From assembly GCA_017461005.1 (NCBI GenBank), contig JAFTZU010000085.1, positions 62,001 through 126,000 of the forward strand: DNA of 64,000 nt, given 5' to 3'. A program made the translations under genes and the position numbers. The notes beneath the pieces were generated by a model. That model saw only the letters and a list, made by a program, of their open reading frames with translations, ran no database searches and was not told the origin of the DNA. This DNA is from Clostridia bacterium (GTDB lineage: Bacteria; Bacillota; Clostridia; Oscillospirales; Acutalibacteraceae). Below are positions 24,786 through 38,470 of the stretch, piece after piece. How positions within the stretch are numbered: position 1 is the first letter of the stretch; each line of letters starts with the position of its first letter.

Positions 24786-25715
24786 TTACTCAAAAAGTAT
24801 GGTGCTGAAGTACCGTTCGCCGGTATCCGGAAGGACCGTGACGACCGTCTTCCCCTTCCCTAATTCCTTCGCGAGTTTCAGGGCGACCGAGACGTTCGTG
24901 CCGCTCGAGATGCCGCAGAGGATGCCTTCCTCGGCGGCCAGCCGGCGGGTGGTCTCGAGGGCCTCCTCGTCGGTGACGATGCGGATGTCGTTGTAGATGG
25001 ACTGGTCTAAAATGGCCGGGATGACGCCGTCGCCGATGCCCATCTGCAGATGGGTCCCGATGTTGCCTCCGCTGAGAATGGCGGCGTTGTCGGGCTCACA
25101 GGCCACGATAGAGATATCCGGGTTCGCCTCTTTGAGGACCTTGCCGATGCCGGACAGGGTGCCGCCGGTGCCGACGCCGGAGCAGAAGGCATGGATCGGC
25201 TGACCCTCCATGTCCGCGAGGATCTCCTGTGCGGTGTGCTGCAGGTGTGCCTCGATGTTGTTGTAGTTCTCGAACTGGTTCGGGATGAAGACGTTGGGGT
25301 CCTCCTTCGCCATCTCCTGCGCCATCTCGATGCATTTCTCGATGCATTCGCCGATGTTGTTGCGGTCGTGGACGAGACGGACCTCCGCGCCGTACTGGCG
25401 GACCAGCATGCGGCGCTCCTTGCTGACGGAGTCCGGCATGATGATGATGACTTTATAGCCCTTGACGGCGCCCACGAGGGACAGGCCGATGCCCTGGTTG
25501 CCGCTGGTGGGTTCCACGATGATGGTGTCGGGGCCGATGACGCCGTCTTTCTCCGCCGCTTCGATCATCTGGAACGCGGTACGGGTCTTGATGGAGCCGC
25601 CGACATTGAGGCCCTCGAACTTGACGAGGACTTCGGCGTCTTCCGGACCGGTGAGACGGTTCAGACGGATGAGCGGGGTGTTCCCGAGCGCGTCCAGTAC
25701 GGTATTGCAGATCAT
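24786..25715 (-). CDS. cysK: Cysteine synthase (O-acetylserine sulfhydrylase)
   Basis: A 309-residue fold-type II PLP enzyme that makes cysteine from O-acetylserine and sulfide. The PLP lysine is Lys43 in GGSIKTR, the substrate loop TSGNQG is at 70-75, and the phosphate-binding GVGTGGT follows in the second half. At the lysine the usual SVKDR reads SIKTR, so a related activity (for example a CysM-like enzyme or another beta-replacement) is not excluded. A single gene with its own extended -10 promoter, not obviously under a sulfur riboswitch: the leader is about 50 nt with no large structure. Confidence 0.93.
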   Translation of the reverse strand: MICNTVLDALGNTPLIRLNRLTGPEDAEVLVKFEGLNVGGSIKTRTAFQMIEAAEKDGVIGPDTIIVEPTSGNQGIGLSLVGAVKGYKVIIIMPDSVSKERRMLVRQYGAEVRLVHDRNNIGECIEKCIEMAQEMAKEDPNVFIPNQFENYNNIEAHLQHTAQEILADMEGQPIHAFCSGVGTGGTLSGIGKVLKEANPDISIVACEPDNAAILSGGNIGTHLQMGIGDGVIPAILDQSIYNDIRIVTDEEALETTRRLAAEEGILCGISSGTNVSVALKLAKELGKGKTVVTVLPDTGERYFSTILFE

Positions 25716-25770
25716 ACGTTATCTCCTTCATCCCCCGTTGCAGGGAGCATTCTTTTTCGTAGCGGTCAAT

Positions 25771-25779
25771 ATTATAGCA
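25771..25779 (-). promoter_or_regulatory. Extended -10 promoter of cysK
   Basis: TGC-TATAAT on the minus strand; the -35 region is poor, as is usual with an extended -10. Confidence 0.65.
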
Positions 25780-25801
25780 TACACGCTAATCAAAGGGAAC
25801 C

Positions 25802-25837
25802 AAAAAGAAAACCCGCGCTTTACAGCGCGGGTTTTTC
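25802..25837 (-). terminator. Terminator after tuf
   Basis: An 8-bp ACCCGCGC / GCGCGGGT stem with a 6-nt loop is flanked by A- and T-runs on both sides, so it can act in both directions. On the minus strand it is followed by TTTTCTTTTT and closes the rpoBC-rpsLG-fusA-tuf run. Confidence 0.88.
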
Positions 25838-25859
25838 TATGTCAGTCAGTTAAGATGAC

Positions 25860-27095
25860 TTATTCGTTGATCGCGATAACAACGCCCGAACCAACAGTAC
25901 GGCCGCCTTCACGGATAGCGAAACGAAGACCTTCTTCGATAGCGATCGGGGTGATCAGCTCAACGTCCATTTCGACGTTGTCGCCAGGCATGCACATCTC
26001 AGTGCCGGCCGGAAGGGTGATGACACCGGTAACGTCGGTGGTTCTGAAGTAGAACTGCGGTCTGTAGTTGTTGAAGAACGGAGTATGACGGCCGCCTTCA
26101 TCCTTGGTCAGGACGTAGACCTGGCCACGGAACTTGGTGTGGGGGTTGATGGTGCCGGGTTTGCAAAGGACCTGGCCTCTTTCGATCTCGTCACGGGCAA
26201 CACCACGAAGCAGAGCACCGATGTTGTCGCCGGCCTCAGCATAGTCGAGGGTCTTGCGGAACATTTCGATACCGGTGCAGACGGTCTTGGCCTTTTCGTC
26301 TTTCAGACCAACGATCTCGACTTCTTCGCCGGTCTTCAGCTGACCTCTTTCAACTCTACCGGTGGCAACAGTACCACGGCCGGAGATGGTGAAGACGTCT
26401 TCGACAGGCATAAGGAAGGGAAGGTCAGACTTACGGTCCGGAGTCGGGATGTAAGTATCGATCGCGTCGAGGAGCTCCCAGATGGGCTTCAGGACTTCGG
26501 CGTCAGGATCGCTGCCGGTGTACTCGAGAGCCTGGAGAGCGGAACCAGCGATGACCGGGATCTCGTCGCCGGGGAATTCGTACTCGTCAAGAGTCTCACG
26601 AACTTCCATTTCAACGAGTTCAAGGAGTTCCGGATCGTCGACCTGGTCGACTTTGTTCAGGAAAACGATGATGTAGGGAACGCCGACCTGACGGGCAAGG
26701 AGAAGATGCTCCTTGGTCTGAGCCATGGGGCCGTCGGTAGCAGCGATAACAAGAACGGAACCGTCCATCTGAGCGGCACCGGTGATCATGTTCTTGATGT
26801 AGTCGGCATGGCCGGGGCAGTCAACGTGAGCATAGTGACGGCCTTTGATCTCTTCGCCGTTGAGGCCGATTCTGTCTTCGGTCTCATACTCGACGTGAGC
26901 GGTGTTGATGGTGATACCACGCTCTCTCTCTTCGGGAGCCTTATCGATCTCGCCATAGTCCTTGAACTTGGCAAGGCCCTTCATAGCAAGAGTCTTGGTG
27001 ATCGCAGCAGTAAGAGTGGTCTTACCATGGTCGACGTGACCGATGGTACGGATGTATACGTGCGGTTTGTTTCGGTTAAAATGTTCCTTTGCCAT
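25860..27095 (-). CDS. tuf: Elongation factor Tu, with an unusual insertion
   Basis: 411 residues against the usual 393-400. The GTPase motifs are intact: GHVDHGKT at 19-26, RGITIN at 59-64, DCPGH at 92-96, NKVD, and SAL. Two things stand out. Residues 11-18 read PHVYIRTI where almost all EF-Tu have PHVNIGTI, and about 11 extra residues (around 73-85, [12 protein letters not shown]) lie between the switch I beta-strand and [10 protein letters not shown]. Domains 2 and 3 look normal and the C-terminus is complete. It carries aminoacyl-tRNA to the ribosome. It is the last gene of the translation cluster and also has its own promoter. Confidence 0.97.
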   Translation of the reverse strand: MAKEHFNRNKPHVYIRTIGHVDHGKTTLTAAITKTLAMKGLAKFKDYGEIDKAPEERERGITINTAHVEYETEDRIGLNGEEIKGRHYAHVDCPGHADYIKNMITGAAQMDGSVLVIAATDGPMAQTKEHLLLARQVGVPYIIVFLNKVDQVDDPELLELVEMEVRETLDEYEFPGDEIPVIAGSALQALEYTGSDPDAEVLKPIWELLDAIDTYIPTPDRKSDLPFLMPVEDVFTISGRGTVATGRVERGQLKTGEEVEIVGLKDEKAKTVCTGIEMFRKTLDYAEAGDNIGALLRGVARDEIERGQVLCKPGTINPHTKFRGQVYVLTKDEGGRHTPFFNNYRPQFYFRTTDVTGVITLPAGTEMCMPGDNVEMDVELITPIAIEEGLRFAIREGGRTVGSGVVIAINE

Positions 27096-27147
27096 TGGAA
27101 TGTTCCTCCTTCATAATGGTGAACTTTATTCATTCAGAATTATTTTG

Positions 27148-27176
27148 ATTGTATCAGATAGACTGATTCAATGCAA
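27148..27176 (-). promoter_or_regulatory. Internal sigma-A promoter of tuf
   Basis: TTGCAT (27171-27176), 17 nt, TACAAT (27148-27153) on the minus strand, between fusA and tuf. Confidence 0.75.
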
Positions 27177-27192
27177 GTACGGTTTCAAGCGC

Positions 27193-29271
27193 TTAGTCCT
27201 TCTTGTTCCGGTCGGAAATGATGCCCTCCGCGATGGACTTCGGAACCTCGACATAGTGGGACGGCTGCATGACATAGTTGGCACGGCCCTGAGTCTTGGA
27301 ACGAAGGTCGGTGGAGTAACCGAACATGGAAGCAAGCGGGATGAACGAGCTGATCTGGGTGGCGCCGTTGACGGGCTCCATACCCTTGATGAGACCACGG
27401 CGGGAGTTGATGTCGCCGATGACGTCGCCGACATAGTCGTCCGGAGTGGTGACGTCGACTTTCATCATGGGCTCCATGAGGACCGGAGAGGCCTTTCTCA
27501 TGGCGTCCTTGAAGGCCATGGATCCGCAGATCTTGAAGGCCATCTCAGAGGAGTCGACTTCATGGTAAGAACCGTCGTAAAGGGTGACTTTGACGTCTTC
27601 GACGTTATAGCCGGCCAGGACACCGCTCTGCATGGCGGACTTGATACCCTGTTCGGTGGGGGCGATGAATTCCTTCGGAATGGCACCGCCGACAACGGCG
27701 TTGACGAACTCGTAACCCTTCTCGGGGTTCGGCTCGATCTTGATCTTGACTTCGGCGTACTGACCGGAACCACCGGTCTGACGCTTGAACTTGCATGCGA
27801 CATCCGCCGGAGCGCTGATGGTCTCGCGGTAGGCAACCTGCGGCTGACCTACGTTCGCTTCGACCTTGAACTCACGGAGCAGACGGTCGACGATGATCTC
27901 GAGGTGGAGCTCACCCATACCGGCGATGATGGTCTGGCCGGTCTCTTCGTCTGTGTAAGTACGGAATGTCGGGTCTTCTTCGGCCAGTTTGGCGAGGGCG
28001 ATGCCCATCTTTTCCTGACCGGCCTTGGTCTTCGGCTCGACGGCAACACGGATAACGGGTTCCGGGAAGTCGAGGGACTCAAGGATGACCGGCGCCTTCG
28101 GATCGCAAAGGGTATCACCGGTGGTGGTGTTCTTGACACCGACGCAGGCGGCGATATCGCCGGAGTAAACGGTATCGATATCCTGTCTGTGGTTCGCGTG
28201 CATCTGCATGATACGACCAAGACGCTCGTTCTTGCCCTTTACAGAGTTGTAAACGGTCTCGCCGGCATTGGCAGTACCCGAATAGACACGGAAGAAGCAG
28301 AGCTTACCGACATACGGGTCCGTCGCGATCTTGAATGCAAGAGCGGAGAACGGATCGTCGTCTCTCGGATGTCTCTCGATCTCTTCGCCGGTCTCGGGGT
28401 CGGTGCCCTTGATGGCGGGGATATCGGTAGCAGCGGGCATGTAGTCAACGATGGCGTCGAGGAGGGGCTGAACGCCCTTGTTGCGGTAGGAAGTACCGCA
28501 GACCATCGGGACCATGTCGTTGGCAAGGGTGCCCTTACGGATCGTAGCTTTGATCTCATCGATGGTCAGCTCTTCCCCGTTGAAGTACTTCTCCATGAGC
28601 TCGTCGTCATAGGATGCGACGGTCTCGATGAGAGCATCGTGATATTCCTGGGCTTTGTCCATCATGTCTGCGGGAATGTCTTCGTCGCGGACATCCTGGC
28701 CCATGTCGTCGTAGTAGACTTCGGCGCGCATGGTGATCAGGTCGATGATGCCACGGAATTCAGCTTCGGCACCGATCGGGATCTGGATCGGGACCGGGTT
28801 GGCCTTCAGACGGTCTTTGACCATTTCGATGACGTTGTAGTAGTCGGCGCCCATGATGTCCATCTTGTTGACGTAGATCATGCGCGGGACCTGATATTTG
28901 TCAGCCTGACGCCAGACGGTCTCAGACTGGGGCTCGACACCACCCTTGGCGGAGAGGACGGTCACGGAGCCGTCGAGGACTCGAAGAGAACGCTCGACTT
29001 CTGCGGTGAAGTCCACGTGGCCGGGAGTGTCGATGATGTTGATTCTGTGTCCTTTCCAGAAGCAGGTGGTAGCAGCGGACGTGATGGTGATACCACGTTC
29101 CTGTTCCTGGACCATCCAGTCCATGGTGGCAGCGCCGTCATGGACCTCACCGATCTTATGGTTGATACCGGTGTAGTACAGGATACGCTCGGTCGTCGTC
29201 GTTTTACCGGCGTCGATATGAGCCATGATACCAATGTTTCTGGTTTTTTCCAAAGATACCTGTCTCGGCAT
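27193..29271 (-). CDS. fusA: Elongation factor G
   Basis: A 692-residue translocase GTPase. The G1 motif [13 protein letters not shown] is at about 17-29, followed by [20 protein letters not shown] and NKMD. Domains II to V follow at normal length, ending in [12 protein letters not shown]. It drives tRNA-mRNA translocation and, with RRF, ribosome recycling. ATG at 29271 lies 15 nt after rpsG. The order rpsL-rpsG-fusA-tuf is the ancestral str operon. Confidence 0.98.
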   Translation of the reverse strand: MPRQVSLEKTRNIGIMAHIDAGKTTTTERILYYTGINHKIGEVHDGAATMDWMVQEQERGITITSAATTCFWKGHRINIIDTPGHVDFTAEVERSLRVLDGSVTVLSAKGGVEPQSETVWRQADKYQVPRMIYVNKMDIMGADYYNVIEMVKDRLKANPVPIQIPIGAEAEFRGIIDLITMRAEVYYDDMGQDVRDEDIPADMMDKAQEYHDALIETVASYDDELMEKYFNGEELTIDEIKATIRKGTLANDMVPMVCGTSYRNKGVQPLLDAIVDYMPAATDIPAIKGTDPETGEEIERHPRDDDPFSALAFKIATDPYVGKLCFFRVYSGTANAGETVYNSVKGKNERLGRIMQMHANHRQDIDTVYSGDIAACVGVKNTTTGDTLCDPKAPVILESLDFPEPVIRVAVEPKTKAGQEKMGIALAKLAEEDPTFRTYTDEETGQTIIAGMGELHLEIIVDRLLREFKVEANVGQPQVAYRETISAPADVACKFKRQTGGSGQYAEVKIKIEPNPEKGYEFVNAVVGGAIPKEFIAPTEQGIKSAMQSGVLAGYNVEDVKVTLYDGSYHEVDSSEMAFKICGSMAFKDAMRKASPVLMEPMMKVDVTTPDDYVGDVIGDINSRRGLIKGMEPVNGATQISSFIPLASMFGYSTDLRSKTQGRANYVMQPSHYVEVPKSIAEGIISDRNKKD

Positions 29272-29286
29272 ATAATCCTCCCGTGA

Positions 29287-29905
<619 letters not shown>

Positions 29906-30322
29906 TTACTTTTTCTTCGGTCTCTTAGCGCCGTATTTGGAACGGGACTGCATACGGTCCGTAACACCCTGTGTATCGAGCGTACCACGGATGATATGGT
30001 AACGAACACCGGGAAGGTCCTTAACACGTCCGCCTCTGATGAGGACGACACTATGCTCCTGAAGATTGTGGCCGACACCCGGAATGTAGGCGGAAACCTC
30101 GATCCCGTTGGTCAGACGGACTCTGGCGATCTTACGAAGTGCAGAGTTCGGCTTCTTCGGTGTGGCGGTCTTGACGGCAGTGCAGACACCGCGTTTCTGC
30201 GGAGACTGGACGTCGGTCATGACGTTCTTCTTAGAGTTGAGTCCTTTCAGAAGAGCCGGAGCCTTTGCTTTCTTTTCGGAGGTCTTACGACCCTGACGAA
30301 CAAGCTGGTTAAAGGTTGGCAA
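29906..30322 (-). CDS. rpsL: Small ribosomal subunit protein uS12
   Basis: 138 residues. The decoding-centre loop [11 protein letters not shown] and the VGHNLQEHS segment are intact. The lysines at which streptomycin-resistance changes usually occur (in TPKKPNS and [11 protein letters not shown]) are wild type. ATG at 30322 follows a GGAGGTG site. It is the first gene after rpoC and has its own consensus promoter and a strongly folded leader. Confidence 0.98.
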   Translation of the reverse strand: MPTFNQLVRQGRKTSEKKAKAPALLKGLNSKKNVMTDVQSPQKRGVCTAVKTATPKKPNSALRKIARVRLTNGIEVSAYIPGVGHNLQEHSVVLIRGGRVKDLPGVRYHIIRGTLDTQGVTDRMQSRSKYGAKRPKKK

Positions 30323-30366
30323 TCTGTTTCACCTCCATGCAAATAATGTAAAGTATAAATATATTG

Positions 30367-30413
30367 CTATAAGGAGAGCCTCCGGGAGATCGCCCGGAAG
30401 TTCCCCTGTATAG
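30367..30413 (-). promoter_or_regulatory. Long leader hairpin upstream of rpsL
   Basis: A 47-nt segment folds as one interrupted stem. CTATA pairs with TATAG, AGGGGA with TCTCCT (one GU), and CCGGG with CCCGG around a CGATCT loop, with ACTT and AGGC as an internal loop. It is not followed by a U-run, so it is not a terminator. Position in the leader of an r-protein gene, about 45 nt before its start, suggests autogenous control or mRNA stabilisation. Confidence 0.55.
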
Positions 30414-30452
30414 TTTTGGTTTCGCGTGCTGGAAACACTGCGACAATTCGGT

Positions 30453-30481
30453 ATTGTATCTGAATTCTTATGCTTTGTCAA
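30453..30481 (-). promoter_or_regulatory. Sigma-A promoter of rpsL-rpsG-fusA
   Basis: TTGACA (30476-30481), 17 nt, TACAAT (30453-30458) on the minus strand, just past the rpoC stop. The predicted leader is about 125 nt. Confidence 0.9.
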
Positions 30482-30512
30482 CACCCGTTTTTCCCCGTGT
30501 TACTGGGGCGAT

Positions 30513-34187
<3,675 letters not shown>

Positions 34188-34208
34188 TGGGCGACCTCTT
34201 TCCTTAAA

Positions 34209-37200
34209 TTATTCGTCAAAGCTGAGGGAATCCAGATCTTCCGCGGTGGGTTCCTCATCAGCGGTGAATTCGTCGAACTCGTCTACGGTGGCCATGGGCT
34301 CGCCCTGCTCATCGAGGGTCATGTAGCCGGTGGCGCCTTCGGCGTCGTTGACGGACTTCATATCGTCGTTTTCGGCAAGACGGAATCCGATGTCATCGCC
34401 ATCGAAATTCTGTCTGAGGTCGATTTCGTTATCATCTTTGTCGAGGACGCGGACGTCGAGGCCGAGGGCCTGCAGTTCCTTGATGAGGACCTTGAAGGAC
34501 TCCGGAACGCCGGACTTCGGTACGCTCTGGCCCTTGACGATGGCTTCGTAGGTCTTGACACGGCCGACGATGTCGTCGGACTTGACGGTCAGGATCTCCT
34601 GAAGGGTGTAGGCCGCGCCGTAAGCCTCGAGGGCCCAGACTTCCATTTCACCGAAACGCTGGCCGCCGAACTGGGCTTTACCGCCGAGGGGCTGCTGCGT
34701 GACGAGGGAGTACGGACCGGTGGAACGGGCGTGGATCTTATCGTCGACAAGATGGTGGAGTTTGAGGTAATACATGACACCGACGGTGACGCGGTCGCCG
34801 AGCGGAAGACCGGTACGGCCGTCCATGAGTTCGGTCTTACCGTCTCTGCCCTTGTAGGCTTCCTCGATGAGTGCGAGCTCTGCCTCGTCCTCCGTGTTCT
34901 TGCGGAGGAGATCCATGAGTTCGTCGAGGCTGAAGCCTCTCTCCTCGTTCTTGTCTTCGTAGTCGAGAACGAGCTGCTTCGTCTGGTCGTTGCCCTGAGC
35001 CAGGAGTTTGGACTCGACGAGGAAGTACTGGATGTCTTCCTCATGGGCACCGTCGAAGACGGGGGTCATGATCTTCCAGCCCTTGGAACGGGCCGCCATA
35101 CCGATGTTGACTTCGAGGACCTGACCGATGTTCATTCGGGAGGGAACGCCCAGCGGGTTCAGGACGATGTCGAGCGGAGTACCGTCCGGCAGGAACGGCA
35201 TGTCTTCCTGCGGAAGGACGCGGGAGACGACACCCTTGTTACCGTGACGGCCGGCCATCTTGTCACCGACCTGGATCTTTCTCTTCTGGGCGATGTACAC
35301 ACGGACGACCTTGTTGACGCCCGGGCTCAGCTCATCGGAGTTGGCTCTCGTGAAGACTTCGACATTGAGGACGATACCGTACTCACCGTGCGGGACACGG
35401 AGCGATGTATCGCGGACCTCTCTCGCCTTCTCACCGAAGATGGCCTGCAGGAGGCGCTCTTCCGCGGTGCGCTCGGTCTCGCCCTTCGGGGTGACCTTAC
35501 CGACGAGGATGTCGCCGGACTTGACTTCGGCGCCGATGTGGATGATACCCTCTTCATCGAGGTTCGCCAGTGCGTCTTCACCGACGTTCGGGATGTCGCG
35601 GGTGATCTCTTCCGGCCCGAGCTTGGTGTCACGGGACTCGAGTTCGAACTCTTCGATATGGATGGAGGTGTAAACGTCGTCCCGGATGAGTTTCTCATTC
35701 AGAAGAACGGCGTCTTCGTAGTTGTAGCCTTCCCAGGTCATGAAGCCGATGAGGGCGTTCTTACCGAGGGAGATCTCACCATTGCTGGTGGCGGGGCCGT
35801 CGGCGATGACCTGTCCTTTGGTGACTTCCTGGCCAAGGTCGACGATGGGTCTCTGGTTGATGCAGGTACCCTGGTTGGAGCCCATGAACTTGATGAGCTC
35901 ATAGTTGTCGAGGCCGTCTTCGGTCTCGATCTCGATGTGGTCGGCGTCGACATGCTTGACCGTACCGGCGTTCTTCGCGAGGACGACGGAACCGGAGTCG
36001 ACAGCGGCCTTGTATTCCATACCGGTACCGACGATCGGAGAATCGGTGACCATGAGCGGGACTGCCTGACGCTGCATGTTCGAACCCATGAGGGCACGGT
36101 TGGCGTCGTCGTTCTCGAGGAACGGGATCATGGCAGTCGCGACGGAGACGAGCATCTTCGGAGAGACGTCCATGTAGTCGGGAACGCTCGGGTCGACTTC
36201 GGCGAATTCATCGCGATAACGGATGGTGATACGGTTGTTGAGGAAATGTCCGTCTTTGTCGAGGGGCTCGTTCGCCTGGGCGACACGGTAGTTGTCTTCG
36301 ACATCGGCGGTCATGTAAACGACTTCGTCGAGGACCTTGCCGGTCTCCTTGTCGATCTTCCGGAACGGCGCTTCGATGAAGCCGTACTTGTTGATGCGGG
36401 CAAAGGTGGCAAGGTAGGAGATCAGACCGATGTTCGGACCTTCGGGGGTCTCGATGGGACACATGCGGCCGTAATGGGTGTAGTGGACGTCTCGGACTTC
36501 GAATCCGGCACGGTCTCTGGAAAGACCGCCGGGGCCGAGGGCGGAGAGACGACGCTTATGCGTGAGCTCTGCCAGAGGGTTCGTCTGGTCCATGAACTGG
36601 GACAGCGGCGAGGAGCCGAAGAACTCCTTGATGGCAGCGACGACGGGACGGATGTTGATGAGTGCTTCCGGAGTCGCCTTCTCGGGGTCCTGCGCGGAGA
36701 GAGACATTCTCTCGCGGACGACACGTTCCATACGGGAGAAACCGATGCGGAACTGGTTCTGGAGCAGTTCGCCGACGGAACGGATGCGGCGGTTGCCCAG
36801 ATGGTCGATGTCGTCAAGGGTACCGACATTGTTGCCGAGGCAGTCAAGATAGTTGACGGTGGCATAGATGTCGTCGATGATGATGTGTTTCGGGATGAGG
36901 TCGTCCGCATGCTCTTTCAGAGTGAGGAGCAGGTCGTCCTTGTCCCAGTCGTCCTCTGCTTCGGCGAGGATGTCCTGAAGGACGCTGAACCGGACCTTTT
37001 CATTGATGCCGACTTCTTCCAGTTCGTCTTCCGTCAGGTCCCAGGCGCCGAGGAACGGGAGGATGTCGACCATGCCGTTGGAAACGACTTTGACCTCTTT
37101 CCCCTCTTCGGTGAGGACATAGGCTTCGGTGATACCGGCCTGTTCGATCTCATATGCCTTCTCGGCGGTGACGACGTCACCGGCGTCGGCGAGGAACTCA

Positions 37201-38102
37201 CCGGTCTCCACGTTGACGACTTCACGGGCGAGCTTTTCGCCGGTCAGACGCTGGGAGATGCCGAGCTTCTTATTATATTTGTAGCGGCCTACACGGGACA
37301 GGTCGTAACGGCGGGCGTCGAAGAACAGGTTGTCGAGATGCTGTTCGGCAGTCTCGACGGTCGGCGGCTCGCCCGGGCGCAGTCTCTTGTAGACTTCCAG
37401 GAGTGCTTCTTCACGGTTTTTCGTCGTGTCCTTCTCGAGGGTCGCGAGGATCCGCTCGTCCGGACCGAAGAAATCGAGGATCTCTTCGTTGCTGGAAAGG
37501 CCCAGAGCACGAATGAAGGTCGTGATCGGGATCTTTCTGTTCTTGTCGATGCGGACATAGAACACATCGTTCTGGTCGGTCTCGTATTCGAGCCAGGCAC
37601 CTCTGTTCGGGATAACGGTGGTCGTGTAGAGTTCCTTACCGGTCTTGTCATGGGTCATACCATAATATACGCCGGGGGAACGGACCAGCTGCGAAACGAT
37701 GGCACGTTCCGCACCGTTGATGATGAAGGTACCGCTCTCCGTCATGATCGGGAACTCGCCCATCTTGACGACAGACTCCTTGATGAGTCCGGTCTCCTTG
37801 TTGGCGAGACGCGCAGTCAGGTGGATGCTGGACGAATAGGTTGCCCGGTTCGCCTTGCATTCCTTGACGGTGTATTTCGGTTTTTCATCCATCGAATAGT
37901 CGACGAACTCGAGGACGAGATTACCGGTGTAGTCGGTAATTTCCCCGATGTCTCTGAAGACTTCCTTCAGACCGACATCCAGGAACCACTGATACGAATT
38001 CTTCTGGATCTCGATGAGGTTCGGCATCTGCATGACTTCATCGATCTGAGCGAAATTCATACGAGTGGTTGTTCCGAGCTTGGTCGCTTTAACGTTTACC
38101 AT
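34209..38102 (-). CDS. rpoB: DNA-directed RNA polymerase subunit beta
   Basis: 1297 residues. The rifampicin pocket reads [20 protein letters not shown], with the residues whose change most often gives resistance (Asp, His, Ser of DQ, THK, LSALG) wild type. The C-terminal motifs for beta' interaction ([23 protein letters not shown] positions near the end) are present, followed by an acidic tail. A GGAGTGATCAC site precedes ATG 38102. Unlike the usual order, rplJ-rplL are not upstream; sigA is. Confidence 0.98.
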   Translation of the reverse strand: MVNVKATKLGTTTRMNFAQIDEVMQMPNLIEIQKNSYQWFLDVGLKEVFRDIGEITDYTGNLVLEFVDYSMDEKPKYTVKECKANRATYSSSIHLTARLANKETGLIKESVVKMGEFPIMTESGTFIINGAERAIVSQLVRSPGVYYGMTHDKTGKELYTTTVIPNRGAWLEYETDQNDVFYVRIDKNRKIPITTFIRALGLSSNEEILDFFGPDERILATLEKDTTKNREEALLEVYKRLRPGEPPTVETAEQHLDNLFFDARRYDLSRVGRYKYNKKLGISQRLTGEKLAREVVNVETGEFLADAGDVVTAEKAYEIEQAGITEAYVLTEEGKEVKVVSNGMVDILPFLGAWDLTEDELEEVGINEKVRFSVLQDILAEAEDDWDKDDLLLTLKEHADDLIPKHIIIDDIYATVNYLDCLGNNVGTLDDIDHLGNRRIRSVGELLQNQFRIGFSRMERVVRERMSLSAQDPEKATPEALINIRPVVAAIKEFFGSSPLSQFMDQTNPLAELTHKRRLSALGPGGLSRDRAGFEVRDVHYTHYGRMCPIETPEGPNIGLISYLATFARINKYGFIEAPFRKIDKETGKVLDEVVYMTADVEDNYRVAQANEPLDKDGHFLNNRITIRYRDEFAEVDPSVPDYMDVSPKMLVSVATAMIPFLENDDANRALMGSNMQRQAVPLMVTDSPIVGTGMEYKAAVDSGSVVLAKNAGTVKHVDADHIEIETEDGLDNYELIKFMGSNQGTCINQRPIVDLGQEVTKGQVIADGPATSNGEISLGKNALIGFMTWEGYNYEDAVLLNEKLIRDDVYTSIHIEEFELESRDTKLGPEEITRDIPNVGEDALANLDEEGIIHIGAEVKSGDILVGKVTPKGETERTAEERLLQAIFGEKAREVRDTSLRVPHGEYGIVLNVEVFTRANSDELSPGVNKVVRVYIAQKRKIQVGDKMAGRHGNKGVVSRVLPQEDMPFLPDGTPLDIVLNPLGVPSRMNIGQVLEVNIGMAARSKGWKIMTPVFDGAHEEDIQYFLVESKLLAQGNDQTKQLVLDYEDKNEERGFSLDELMDLLRKNTEDEAELALIEEAYKGRDGKTELMDGRTGLPLGDRVTVGVMYYLKLHHLVDDKIHARSTGPYSLVTQQPLGGKAQFGGQRFGEMEVWALEAYGAAYTLQEILTVKSDDIVGRVKTYEAIVKGQSVPKSGVPESFKVLIKELQALGLDVRVLDKDDNEIDLRQNFDGDDIGFRLAENDDMKSVNDAEGATGYMTLDEQGEPMATVDEFDEFTADEEPTAEDLDSLSFDE

Positions 38103-38140
38103 AAGCCGTGATCACTCCGTTCCGTATTTCTAAAATCGCG

Positions 38141-38160
38141 CACTTTTCGTTATAAAAGTG
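38141..38160 (-). promoter_or_regulatory. Small hairpin in the rpoB leader
   Basis: CACTTTT-ATAACG-AAAAGTG forms a 7-bp stem near the 5' end of the predicted rpoB mRNA, without a following U-run. It may protect the transcript end; no specific regulator is implied. Confidence 0.4.
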
Positions 38161-38167
38161 GATTTAT

Positions 38168-38204
38168 ATTTTATATATAAGAAAACCGCCCGTCAAGCGG
38201 TTTT
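38168..38204 (-). promoter_or_regulatory. rpoB promoter with its -35 in a hairpin loop
   Basis: TTGACG (38191-38196), 17 nt, TAAAAT (38168-38173) on the minus strand. The -35 box lies inside the 7-nt loop of an 8-bp inverted repeat AAAACCGC / GCGGTTTT (38182-38189, 38197-38204) that also looks like a weak two-way terminator. Confidence 0.75.
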
Positions 38205-38240
38205 TTCAAATTTGTCAAGCCCCTTTGCAAAGTTTTTCAT
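38193..38240 (-). CDS. Putative 15-residue leader peptide ahead of rpoB
   Basis: ATG at 38240 is preceded by a strong GGAGGAG site (38244-38250) and opens MKNFAKGLDKFEKTA before TGA at 38193-38195, inside the inverted repeat and the rpoB -35 box. No convincing promoter is visible upstream, and the codon choice (AAA, TTT, GCA) is AT-richer than the neighbouring genes. It may be a real leader peptide, or the remnant of a lost gene's 5' end. Confidence 0.35.
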   Translation of the reverse strand: MKNFAKGLDKFEKTA

Positions 38241-38291
38241 AAGCTCCTCCGGGCGTTTCGCATTGTGGGCGATTTACCCCTTGTTGAAGGT

Positions 38292-38413
38292 CAAAAAAGC
38301 TGCCTCCTCCGCAAAACCCCCGAAGCCCACAGCCCTTGGGTTCGCTTCGCTGCGCTGCGCGCTGAGCAGCCTCACTTGGAAACGCCGGATTTTGCTCCGG
38401 AGGCACTTTTTTG
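38292..38413. repeat. Palindromic MITE/REP-like element between rpoB and sigA
   Basis: 122 bp bounded by imperfect inverted ends: CAAAAAAGCTGCCTCC on the left, and CAAAAAAGTGCCTCC when the right end is read on the other strand. The interior holds several smaller hairpins: CGAA-CCCA / TGGG-TTCG with one bulged base, GCTGC / GCAGC, and CCGGA-TTTTGC-TCCGG. No protein-coding gene fits. The remainder of the 368-nt rpoB-sigA gap holds the rpoB promoter, the short leader ORF and the sigA terminator. Confidence 0.6.
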
Positions 38414-38430
38414 CCCCTTCTCCACACGCA

Positions 38431-38462
38431 ATAAAAAGCTCCCACGAATGTGGGAGCTTCTC
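38431..38462 (-). terminator. Intrinsic terminator after sigA
   Basis: A 9-bp AAGCTCCCA / TGGGAGCTT stem with a 6-nt loop is followed by TTTTATT on the minus strand. It ends the long tmk-to-sigA run. Confidence 0.9.
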
Positions 38463-38470
38463 TTTCAAAC

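Noticed and set aside
25716..25859. S-box, T-box or other sulfur riboswitch upstream of cysK
   Set aside because: The 50-nt leader after the extended -10 promoter has no conserved riboswitch core or terminator pair.
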